Shown here: positions 1-9,314 of the stretch, piece by piece | Numbering within the stretch: position 1 is the stretch's first letter | Layout: every line of letters starts with the position of its first letter | Assembly: GCA_017311315.1 (NCBI GenBank) | Contig: CM029666.1 | Coordinates: 31,754,749-31,818,748, forward strand | From: Dendrocalamus latiflorus | Taxonomy: Eukaryota > Streptophyta > Magnoliopsida > Poales > Poaceae | DNA: 64,000 bases | Direction: 5' to 3' | Notes under the pieces: model-generated | Seen by the model: the letters and a program-made list of their open reading frames with translations, nothing else | Databases searched by the model: none | What the model was told of the DNA's origin: nothing | Program-made: the position numbers and the translations under genes

Positions 1-1179
1 GCAGGATGGGAGCAGATGCACGCCGTTTTAAAAGTTTTGGACAGAAATGCCCCTGTGTTTGGCTTGCTCTCCTCTCTTGGCATTTGCCGGGTTTCCGAGG
101 GTATTTTAGTCATGGGTGGCAAGGCTGGCTAATCTAGACATCTAGTGGCTAGTCTAGTGGGGTTCCGGAATCGGATTCCTTGGGATTTTTTAGTCTGATC
201 CCCCTTTTTCGCTCGCGGTTCTGGTTGCTGATAATTTGATGCCATCACAGAGCATCACGTAGGAGTGGTGGAATCAGATTTTGGCTTATCTAAGCTGTAG
301 TTTGAGATCTAAGATTTAAAATCTATATAAATTTTTCTAGTTTAATCATGCTAGCGAAAAGTCTATCTAGATTTCATCCCATCCAATCCGTGGCTTAGGC
401 CGACGCTGGTTCCACCCCTGTCACGTAGTGTTGCTTGTGTAGAACCTTGCCGTTTGAACTACTCGTCTCGGAAGCCTTAGCATAAACATTAGCTCAGAGC
501 CGAGCTAACTTTTTTGAGTTAAAAGCAAGCCGTAGCATAAACTTTGGACAAGTTTTGGCACTGAATTCCAACTACTAACACAGCTCGTGTACTTTGTTTC
601 GCACTCCATCAAGTTCTACCATCTTTTCCAGTGCTAACGACAGCTCGTGTACTTACAAGTTTCTAATCTATTTAACATCTGCTTAAGATTTCATTCGTTA
701 TGCACAAATGCATTATCAACTTGCGTATCACTCAGTAGTGACCCATGCGGCCGTAGAAACTTGTCGGAACTCTGAACAATCAAGCCACACGCACGCTCGT
801 GAAAGACCAAGATCACAATTGCTCCACGCAGCAACAACAATCACTGGTCTTATCGATAATGGTCTGGACACGAATTCCGGAGCGGTCAGAAGCAACTTGA
901 CTGGAACAACTAACCAATGGAGGAATGTTCCGTACAAGCCAGATGGCAAGTTCGCAGGGATTTGTAAGAAAGAATTCCTCCCTGTTTTGTTGGGGCTGCC
1001 GGCGACATCCAGGGCAGAGATGATGTTGCCGATTGCATGGTCGAGGCGGTGGTGAGACACTCGTGCGAATTAATCAAATGTCGGTTAACTATTTTTAAAA
1101 AATATATTCTAATAAATCGTTTTAAAAGGACAACAGAGAATCCGTTCTATTCATTTATTCAAAAAAAAAAACCATCTAT
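1..1179. other. Intergenic, no gene recognised
   Basis: I see no coherent gene. Short open frames near 708-1060 exist on both strands but resemble no family and lack coding features. Two short direct repeats of an 'acagctcgtgtactt' motif lie near 580-655. The last 100 bases are AT-rich. Confidence 0.5.
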
Positions 1180-1199
1180 GGTATGAGCTAAAAGGTCTA

Positions 1200-1326
1200 A
1201 ACATGCTTCACAAAGCGCCAGGAATACAATAGAAAGTGCAATTTTGTCATCGCGAATGATAATTCCCAGTCCAGCTTCACCCGTCTGCTCTGAAATGGCG
1301 CCATGGACATTGATTTTTACCCACCC
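1200..1326 (-). pseudogene. RNase H-like (RVT_3 type) fragment
   Basis: Read on the minus strand from 1326, the translation gives WVKINVHGAISEQTGEAG followed by a GLGIIIRD block. This matches the start of the plant RNase H-like domain usually written WVKxNVDGA...G.G.viRd; the usual catalytic Asp of that first strand is replaced by His here. Such domains occur in LINE-derived and orphan reverse-transcriptase-like proteins. The similarity fades after about 40 residues and there is no start codon or complete domain, so this is a remnant. Family assignment is from the motif only. Confidence 0.5.
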
Positions 1327-1670
1327 GATTCCGGATAATCTCCCAGCTTGTTATCCACTCTTTCTCCAAGAAAAACTTATCCACTCCCAACAATCCTTGT
1401 GTCCCCTCTGGTTTGATTTGAGAGGCTTACTTGCAAAGAAGGAACAAGTAAGATGGACATGTCTTTGTGTTAAGAATTTGATACACTGTAGTTCAAGTTG
1501 AATAAGCAGGAACCACTCTAAAGACTGGCGTCTCATGGGAGACATCGAGTGTTGTTATTTCATAGGACCATACGTCAGCAAGACGTTGAGTGTCGTCATT
1601 TCATGAACTTTTTCTAATGGCAAAACGTTGGGTTAAAGTAGGAGCAATATTGTATCATAGCCAGCAAGGA

Positions 1671-1810
1671 GAATTTTTTGTACGGATAATCCATTTTTTA
1701 TTCGAAAATACATAAATATACCCGCGACAAAATTTTTTACAAAAATAGTCTTCAGTCGCCCCCCCCCATTGGGCGACTTCTTCCTTTCGCCCAACCGGCA
1801 AGCGACACAA
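1671..1810 (+). repeat. MULE left terminal inverted repeat
   Basis: About 140 bp, nearly identical in inverted orientation to 5897-6033. Farther in, 1811-1935 and 5775-5896 are looser subterminal repeats built from copies of a GTCGCCCAAYGG / CCRTTGGGCGAC motif on both strands, which could fold into hairpins or bind transposase. Confidence 0.9.
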
Positions 1811-2360
1811 AAGGAATGTCTGAACCGTTGGGCGATACCTGCAGTCGCTCTACCGTTGAGCGACTGAAATTGCAGTCGCTCAACCGTACAGCGACTTCAA
1901 TTTAAGTCGCTCAACGGTAGGGCGACTGCAATGGATATCCAGCGCCTGCCGCCCACTACCCCTCATTCTGCCAAACAACCACATTTCCCCATTCTGCGCA
2001 GAGAGCCAGAGAGAAGAAGAAGAGAGGAGGAAGAGGAAGAAAAGAAGAGGAGAAGAGAAGGAGGGGAAGAAAAGGAGGGGAGGGGAGAAGAGAAGGAGGA
2101 GGTGAAGGAGGAAGGAGTCCAAGCTATTCCATCGATTTGGATCCAGGTATTTTCGTTAATTAGGTTGTATTTACACTATTATTTAGATGAAATATTAGTG
2201 TTAGTACAAATTGTAGATGTAGTATACATTTTGTAGTATGGAACATTTTGTAGTATAGAAATTTTACTACTCTTTTTAGTATAGAAAGTTTAGTTTAGTG
2301 TTGAACGATGATATTTGACATGTCGTAAATTTCAATCATACATGTAGGCGTACATCATTA

Positions 2361-4400
2361 ATGGCCAGTACTACATTGAGAGTGTATTATGGTGCTGGAA
2401 TGATTCGTGAAGGTCCGAATGGTGTGGATTTGAGCGATTTTCCGCAAGTCACTCTCGTACTTCCGGATGACGAGAATGCTCCAATGACAGATGTGCAGCA
2501 TTGGCTGACCCAGAGTTTTTCATTGGACCCCGAGGTGTGCAGCGTCGTTGTGCAAGGGCTTTGGAGCCGGTCTCCCACTCACATCAGATGGGAGTTGAAG
2601 ACATTGGTGCGCTCTGCTTCGTGGAAGGGCTTTGTGCAAGGGTGCCGGCGCCGTGGATACGAGTGTGTCCTGCTTGTGCAACCGTGCTCACTACAAGCAG
2701 CTGCGCAAGCTCGTGCGTCCGCCTATGCTTCGGGAGGTGCTAGCAGCTCGGGCGGGCAGCACGATGGCGGAGCTGATGAAGTTGCTCATGATGAAGGCAA
2801 TGCGGTACATGGAGGAGAGTTACAGCCGTCAAGCTATAGAGGGGGAACTGGGCAAGCCGATGCGGTATATGGAGGAGAGTTACAGCCGTCAAGCTCCAGA
2901 GAGGGAACTGGGCAAGCTGATGAAGGAGAGTATAATGAGTATATCGTGCAGCAGATGGAATCTGATGACCAGAGGGCATGGGATGAAGAGCAAGCTGTAG
3001 AGGACGAGGAGGAGGACAGTTCAGATGATGAAGAAGTTCCTATCCCCCAGGAATGGAACCGGTTTAATGCGGAGGGTGTTTCCGCACATGATGAGCATGA
3101 ATCACCATGGGAGTATCATGAGACAGAGGTTCGGGTGCATGCTGTGTTTGCTGACAAGGAAGCGCTGCAGGATGCCATCAAGCTTTGGGCCCTTTCAATG
3201 CAACGGACATTTCGCGTCATCAAATCAAGCCAGGAGCAGTACACTGTGAAGTGCGAGCAGGCTGGTTGTCCTTGGAGGGTGCACGCCCGTAGACCCAAGT
3301 ATGACACTCACTGGATTGTGTCCAAGGTGGAGCCGCACTCCTGCATTCTGAACACTGTCTTGGCGAGGCATCGAAACCTGACGTCCGGATTTATAGCCAA
3401 TTTGATGTACGGGGAGATAGTGGAGAAAAAAGATGTTGCGGCAACACATATTGTGCTAGCTATTGAGAATAAATTCAAGTATAAGATTAGCTACGCGAAG
3501 GCGTGGCGTGCCAAGCAAAAGGCGTTGGAAAAACGTTTTGGCACTTTCGAGGCGGCGTACGACAACCTTCCTCGTATGCTTAAGGTGTTGCAACAAAGGA
3601 ACCCAGGCACGTACATCGCCGTGCACGAGAAGCCGTCCGTAAGTCCACCAGGATTTACAGTGTTGCAGAGAGCATTGTTTGCATTTGATGCTAGCATTGA
3701 AGCATTCAAGCACATGCTGCCAGTGATCTCAGTAGATGGGACCTTCTTGACAGGCAAATACAAAGGGCAGCTCCTGACGGCCATAGGCGTTGACGGTAAC
3801 AATCAAATATTGCCGCTGGCTATTGCATTTGTGGAGAGTGAGAATTATGAGAGTTGGCTGTGGTTTCTAAGACATGTGAAGACTGGAGTTGTAGGCACCC
3901 GGCCTGGTGTGTGCGTAATCCATGATCGCCACGCCGGTATTATAAAGGCGATACGAAAACTTCAAGAAGACCCTGAGGAGAGCGTTCCTTGGCCGGACAT
4001 GAGGAACCGGTGGTGCAGTCGTCACTTAGGGGCAAACTTTTTCAAGCAATTCCTGAAACAATCTTTGATGAAGCTATTCAAGAGGCTTGCTAGGCAGAAC
4101 CAGCAAAGAAAATTTGATGCTTTATGGGGGTTGCTGGATGAGCACACCAGGAAGAACGTCAACGAGAGGAGCAAGGGGCCGGTCACTCCTGGGGCGGCAC
4201 AACCGCAATGCTTGCCAGCAATCGATGAGTCTAACCCAAGTGGTCCAAGAAGGAGGAGCGCGCGAAACATCAAGTGCTTCTCGCCCATAATGTATCCACA
4301 TAACGATCAACATACCGTTCGTGAGGAGGGTCGATCCAGTGGGAGAAGTCGCATTTGGCCATCTGCACAAAAAATGACGGTAAACTTCGAGGGTCCATAA
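2361..4400 (+). pseudogene. MuDR-type MULE transposase, 3'-truncated chimera
   Basis: An open frame of 679 codons. Residues 258-328 form the MuDR N-terminal DNA-binding domain, with Cys298, Cys303 and a terminal His326/Cys328. Residues 450-560 hold the MULE catalytic core: D459 in VDGTFLTGKYKG, D522 in VIHDRHAG and the CxxH pair C552/H555. Residues 148-187 are a perfect-length 20-residue tandem duplication (60 bp, 2802-2861 and 2862-2921). After about residue 641 (near 4284) transposase homology stops. The rest is antisense readthrough of a GRF-finger fragment, so the usual downstream block (MTTNxAE region and C-terminal zinc knuckle) is missing. That block normally supplies part of the active site, so activity is unlikely. 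A possible 5' leader intron runs from about 2148 (GTATTTTC) to 2348 (TGTAG). The GA-rich 2000-2110 precedes it. Confidence 0.85.
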
Positions 4401-4648
4401 GCAATACAAAATGTAACATTACTAATTTGTACCCCGGAGCGTGAGCATCGGAAGAAACGTCGCCCGCCATCGTTCGGGGAATCCAAGATCTGGACGACCG
4501 CGTACTCATTGTGTCTGCATTTCGGCCACGGTGGTTGAGCACGCCGGCTTGGTATCAATCGGTACTACGGACCGAACATATCCCTCGTTTCTAAGGGAAT
4601 GTCGTCCTTCGGTGACCCAAATCCCACTGGCCCCTCGACTTCAGACAT
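4286..4648 (-). pseudogene. GRF-type zinc-finger gene fragment, inverted in the MULE
   Basis: On the minus strand an ATG at 4648 opens a two-exon frame: exon 1 4648-4433, a 70-bp GT-AG intron 4432-4363, and exon 2 4362-4286. The spliced reading has the GRF finger order: PKCRHNEYAVV, then GGRRFFRCSRSG, then CDFSHWIDPPHE. The Cys pattern is C...C...C with an FxxW tail, as in GRF zinc fingers found in topoisomerase III, APE2 and many grass transposon-linked proteins. An in-frame TAG at 4565-4567 breaks exon 1. Exon 2 ends abruptly where the transposase frame of the other strand begins. It is antisense to the transposase 3' end. Confidence 0.7.
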
Positions 4649-4763
4649 GGTATGTTTCACCACGAAAGAGAGGGTATACTTTGTTCGATTCACAATGTCA
4701 TGGGACCCCAACCCTGCTACTTATAGCAAAACGGGGCACCTCAATGCAGTGACCACCAAAAAA

Positions 4764-5030
4764 AGAGGCTTTTGCTCAGGGACATGACAACACGCCCCAG
4801 TTTTGCTCAGGGACATGACACAAGAGGTCAGCTTTTGCTCAGTGAGATGACAAAAGAGGGCAGCTTTGCTCAGTGACATGAGAAAACGGGGCAGCATATG
4901 CCAGCTTTGCGCAATGACGGAGTAGGCCTTTAGCCTGTACACATATAGGGCGTAGGTCTTTAGCCTTTACAGGAGTAGGCCTGTAGGCCTGTACACATAT
5001 AGGGGCGTAGGTCTTTAGCCTTCTAGGCTT
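4764..5030 (+). repeat. Two tandem-repeat blocks inside the MULE
   Basis: 4764-4898 holds four imperfect copies of a unit near 33 bp, each with TTTTGCTCAGKGACATGAC. 4916-5030 holds a second, diverged duplication of about 70 bp containing 'cctgtacacatatagggcgtaggtctttagcc' split over two copies. No coding sense is apparent. Confidence 0.7.
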
Positions 5031-5130
5031 TGAATGGTCTAATCTCTGAAAAGGCTACAAACTATGAATTTATTACGGGATTATAGTCTCTGAAAAGCCT
5101 ATATAGGCGCCCATTTATTGCTACACTGGA

Positions 5131-5331
5131 ATCCGTCTGAAGGGCAAGGAGGATGAGCTGCAAAGGAGGCGGGAGCAGCTAAGTCTGCGTGAAGCAGCCA
5201 TCAAGCGTCAGGAGGAAGAGCTTCAAGCTCGTGAGGCAGCCCTCAAGTCCAAGAGTGACAGGAAGAAGGATGCAGCGGAGCCATCTTCAAGGCGCGACAA
5301 AAAGGGGAAACAACCACGCTACACCCAGTAG
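5131..5331 (+). pseudogene. Coiled-coil C-terminal fragment, basic tail
   Basis: A plus-strand frame ends at TAG 5329-5331. It reads as a heptad-like charged helix (ELQRRREQLSLREAAIKRQ, then EEELQAREAALK) followed by a basic tail KKGKQPRYTQ. It has no start codon. Grass GRF-finger proteins often end in a similar coiled coil, so this may be the 3' end of the same gene as 4286-4648, now in the opposite orientation. That link is inference; it could also be the tail of a different captured gene. Confidence 0.5.
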
Positions 5332-5896
5332 ACAAAATGTGGCGAGGAAAGTGGCCCCGGTCCACACAGTAGGTGGTACGAGCAGTTGGGTGGGTTAGTC
5401 GCATATCATGCTATATGTTATGCATGTAATAAAACTGTAAGCGGCATGTTACTCCCAACTGTATTATGAAGTTTATTTCAATTCACATAAGGTTATTATC
5501 TCGTGTGTTCGCATTCAATGATTCAGATAGCAAATCATGTAACAATAATTAACATACCAGTTTTCTTCGTACACTAATTCTTAGTAACATAAAAATATCA
5601 CTTACCAATGTATATATCAAACGTTCTACAGTCAATTGTTCTTAAAAAAATTTCTCACAATTTTTAATGCACGTACAACATACAATAAACATAACCTTTT
5701 ATTACAACTACACCATATTTTTTTCCAGTTTAAAACTACAAAATTGACAAAACTCTACAAAATCACGGGGAGTGAGTAAAGTCGCCCTTCCATTGGGCGA
5801 CTGCGTTATAAGTCGCCCATCCATTGGGCGACTGCATGGCAGTCGCCCAATGGTAAAGCGACTACGTGCAGTCGCTGCAAGAACTAGCGACAGATA

Positions 5897-6033
5897 TTGT
5901 GTCGCTTGCCGGTTGGGCGAAAGGAAGAAGTCGCCCAATGGGGGGCGACTGAAGACTATTTTTGTAAAAAATTTTGTCGCGGGTATATTTATGTATTTTC
6001 GAATAAAAAATGGATTATCCGTACAAAAAATTC
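5897..6033 (-). repeat. MULE right terminal inverted repeat
   Basis: Inverted copy of 1671-1810, ending at TACAAAAAATTC just before the 9-bp target duplication at 6034-6042. The inner flank (5775-5896) carries repeated AGTCGCCCAATGG-type subterminal motifs. Confidence 0.9.
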
Positions 6034-6343
6034 CAGCAAAGAGGCAAAAGTCTACATGTACATGGTTTGAGATGAACGGGAAGGTTGGGCCACAATCCCG
6101 GACCATCTACGTAGACTCTAGCCGAGAATATAACTCTCAAACAAGGCCTAAGAGTCCAAAAACATCCGAGAATTCGTTCGCACATGATCTACATTAGCCT
6201 GGTTGGTGATCAATGTCATCACATTTGGAAACCGTAGCCACCAGCGTCTGGTTTTACACACAAGTTAATTGAGTGACTCGTAAAAGTCTCAATTTGGGTG
6301 GTACTGTACTTAACTCAATTCTAAACATATTACATGCCATAAC

Positions 6344-6583
6344 GGGTCTGTTCTTTTTGACTTCGGTTTATGTCTTATGGCTACATCTTATGGTTTTTAG
6401 CTGTTCGTGAGAAAGAGTACAGAGTAACAAAAACCCGCGTGCAGCTTTGTCCGGTATAAATAAATTCGCTATAGTGTGTACTATAATAAAATTATAGATA
6501 CCGCTTTAAAAAGACATTTCGTCTAAAATCTAGCTACTATAAAAAAATCCAAAAAGTAGTTTTTAGAAGCTAAGAAAAAGACC
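6344..6583 (+). mobile_element. MITE-like element, family copy A (240 bp)
   Basis: The end at 6344 (GGGTCTGTTCTTTTTGACTTC) and the reverse complement of the end at 6583 (GGTCTTTTTCTTAGCTTCTA) form a loose inverted repeat. The element shares much of its length, in opposite orientation, with 47277-47521 and 56178-56426, including TGTTCGTGAGA and a TGTGTACTATAAT core. No coding capacity. The superfamily is not clear; I could not define a target duplication. Confidence 0.6.
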
Positions 6584-7265
6584 ACCATGTCTGGCTACAC
6601 TCAGAACAGTTCTTCATATGTATTATTATTAGCCACAGGCTCAAATGAAGTCTTCCCGTGTGTTCGACTCCCCCTTCTCGTGGTAGCTCGTCACGCAAAC
6701 ACGCAGGTGAAGAGCTGCAAGACGGAGGAATCCTTGAAGCCAATCCAGCAGTCTGACGGGATGTACACACAGCTGCTTCCTGATCACTTCTTTGAACTGG
6801 TAGTTGGTCATGTGCGGGGACGAGGCCGATTGGAATGCCATATAATCCATATTCCTGAGGAGTTCAGACATCGGTTTCTACATCTTACTCTCAAACCAAG
6901 ACTTATTTAACTTGAAGAACAAACAAAGAGAAACATTTCTTTTAAAAAAAGGGCAAAGAGAACATGACTTGGAACTACAAGCAAACTATGCCATGCCACA
7001 GCTTGAGGGATGGAGAACTATTTACAATCAGATAATGAGATGACATTTATCTTCATAACCATAACAACATTTACATCTATTTCACTGTAAGGGCTTTCAT
7101 ATTTGCTATGTCGAAAACTCCTCCATCTCAAAGATTGTCAAAATAATTAAGCGTGCACATTAAAAGCACAAAAGATAAGATCTTGCCACAGCATAAAAAT
7201 AGGTAATAGCATAAAAATACTGGCTGTTGCAGCATTCTAATTCAGAGGTGGAGAAAGTTGCTGAC
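6584..7265. other. Intergenic, no gene recognised
   Basis: Open frames near 6587-6910 on both strands show no family resemblance. The stretch ends at CTGAC (7261-7265), the left target-site duplication of the LTR element. Confidence 0.5.
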
Positions 7266-7982
7266 TGTAAGGGCCCAATTATACAATCCGGCACCCTCTG
7301 TGATTCCACCGCACTATTCCCTGCATCAGTAGATAGTACTCACAGTTACAGTAATGGATATCAAAAATACATATCATGCGGAAGCGTAAATATAATAGTA
7401 GACTTACTCATGGGCCGATTAGGCCGAAATCAATAAATTGCAGCAGCGGAAGAACGAGCACACAAGTGGGACCTTCAGGACATGCCCACAGGCAGCCAAC
7501 TGGAGGTTCGCGACCTAGCCCTTGACATTTTCATCTTCTCTGAAGGAAAAGAGGGGGAAAGAGAAAGTTTAAGCAAAGTTTTCAGAATTTAGACTTTTAA
7601 TTTAAACTTGAAATTTTTATTAGGTTTTATTAATTTCCATTTTTGCAGGATGTTCAAAATTTTGAATTTCTCAATTTAATCATTTAGATGTGATTGCTTG
7701 ACTCTCGCTTTGAGTTTAAATCTTAAATTTTAACTTGGATTTGAGTGTAATTTAAAAATTGGTTTAAAATTCATAATTCAATGATTTGTATTATTCTCAT
7801 ATCTTTTATTAACATTTTTACTATTTTCACTTTGGATTTTATTTCTCATTTTTATTTATTTGCATGCAACAACACTCCATAGTTTTCAAATAAAGATTCA
7901 GAAGAATCCAAATACCATCAAAATGCAAGAAAAGTTTTTAAAATTCCATATTTTTGAATAACCAAATTTTTGGGATGTTACA
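7266..7982 (-). repeat. 3' LTR (left copy), internally deleted
   Basis: 717 bp. 7266-7542 matches 9315-9591, and 7543-7982 matches 14421-14860. The two parts are joined at a TG shared by both breakpoints, so 4829 bp of the longer LTR are absent here. I count 11 mismatches by eye between the shared 717 positions. Confidence 0.88.
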
Positions 7983-7997
7983 AACCTACCCCCCTTA
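7983..7997 (-). other. Polypurine tract
   Basis: On the minus strand TAAGGGGGGTAGGTT sits immediately before the 3' LTR start TGTAACATCC. A second near-identical tract (AAGGGGGGTAG) lies at 8391-8402, about 400 bp inside, possibly a duplicated or decoy tract. Confidence 0.8.
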
Positions 7998-9298
7998 AAT
8001 GAATCTCGACCCCGAAATTCCGATAGAGTAGAAAGAATAGAGGTGGAGGTTATGCTAGCTATCAATGGGTTCTTGGGTGTTGCTCGACGTATAGTTCCTT
8101 AGCTTCACAGAGAGATGGAAACCTGCACAGCAGATGTTAGCACTTGGAGAAGTCAAAAGGGAAGAGATAAACCTTGCTCTCCTGGATAGGTCGTGGACTT
8201 CCAAAAACTTCCTCTTTGATATTGTTGTCTTCACGTCATCGCAGAATGGAGTAGTCGCATCGTCTATTGGACATATGGTTGTAGAATTTCCTATTGATAG
8301 GTGGGTAGCAATGGCCTGTGCCTTAAGTCCAGGTTGTTGTAATTCCAAATATACATCGTAGTAGTTCTTCAGCGGTTCTGTCTCATAGAGCTACCCCCCT
8401 TAAATAAATGACAATTGTCATTATTCATCTGTTGTATTCTTAGCTATCTTGATCAACAACAGATTTGAGGAGCAATTCATGGGGCAAGGGTCTTGTCCTT
8501 CGCAGAAACAGGTGGCCTTGCTCAGTGGTCACTTCCATGGTGGTGGTTTCCTTTACAGTGATGTTGTTTTCCTTAAGTACCGGAAGGTTGCAGAGTCTTT
8601 ACTTCTTCTTGATTGCCCTGTTTTTTGGGTTATCCGTTATTTCGCTCCAGTGGATCCAATGGGGTTTTCAGCAAAAGGCGAGAGGGAAGAGCATGAGTTG
8701 AGGATTGAGTCGTGGGGATGAGGTGATCTAACCCATGCAAATTTTAAAAGAGCACACCCAGAGAGCTGGGCTGATACAAGACCACATAAATTTTCAAAAG
8801 CAAGCTTTTCCCGTGACTGCGAAATAGGACTTCCGAGGGCAAAAAGGCAGTGCACAAGGTCCAAATAGAATCTTGCAACCAAACAACGTCTACTTGAAGA
8901 AACACACATAAGAGGGCGCAGGGTTTGTCTACATAGTCCGTTCAAAATAGGACCACCTTATCTTCATGAACATCTTCAGCGTTCCTACCCTTAAATTTTT
9001 GGAGTAAGGGTACGAGAAGAGAGTCAAAATTTTTCTTTTTAATCATTAGACAGAAGAGGGAAGTTTTTTTGGGTATCTGATCAATATCAGCACTCACGCT
9101 GGGTTATCATTTTGAATTCGGGGTAAGGGAGCTTTTAAAAGTAAAAATGACTATGGCAGCATATAGATGAGGGGGAATCATCTAAGAGAGATGAGAATGA
9201 GCAATACTACTTATATTTTTGGAAATAAATATTAAAGAAATAATTCTAGTCATGAAACTAACGGCCAGGCTAACTAGGTCACGACCTGCAGTCGATAT

Positions 9299-9310
9299 GC
9301 TCTGATACCA
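9299..9310 (-). other. Primer-binding site, Met-tRNA type
   Basis: Minus-strand TGGTATCAGAGC, four bases inside the 5' LTR end. This is the classic plant retrotransposon site complementary to the 3' end of methionine tRNA, and it fixes the element's orientation. Confidence 0.85.
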
Positions 9311-9314
9311 TCGC

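Larger units (their letters stand above)
1671..6033 (+). mobile_element. Mutator-like element (MULE), 4.36 kb, rearranged inside
   Basis: The ends are long inverted repeats starting GAATTTTTTGTACGGATAAT on both sides. They are flanked by 9-bp direct repeats, CAGCAAGGA (1662-1670) and CAGCAAAGA (6034-6042), 8 of 9 matching, which is the size expected for Mutator-type insertion. Inside lie a MuDR-type transposase on the plus strand, an inverted GRF zinc-finger fragment on the minus strand, tandem repeats and a coiled-coil fragment on the plus strand. The interior looks assembled from broken pieces, so the copy is probably non-autonomous although its ends are well preserved. Confidence 0.9.

Noticed and set aside
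708..1060. Two overlapping frames of 110-115 codons
   Set aside because: No domain, opposite strands equally open, no supporting signals.
1931..2236. Glu/Arg-rich frame before the MULE transposase
   Set aside because: GA-rich simple sequence in a probable 5' leader; not a protein.
3025..3713. Minus-strand frames inside the MULE transposase
   Set aside because: Shadows of the plus-strand transposase, which has recognisable domains.
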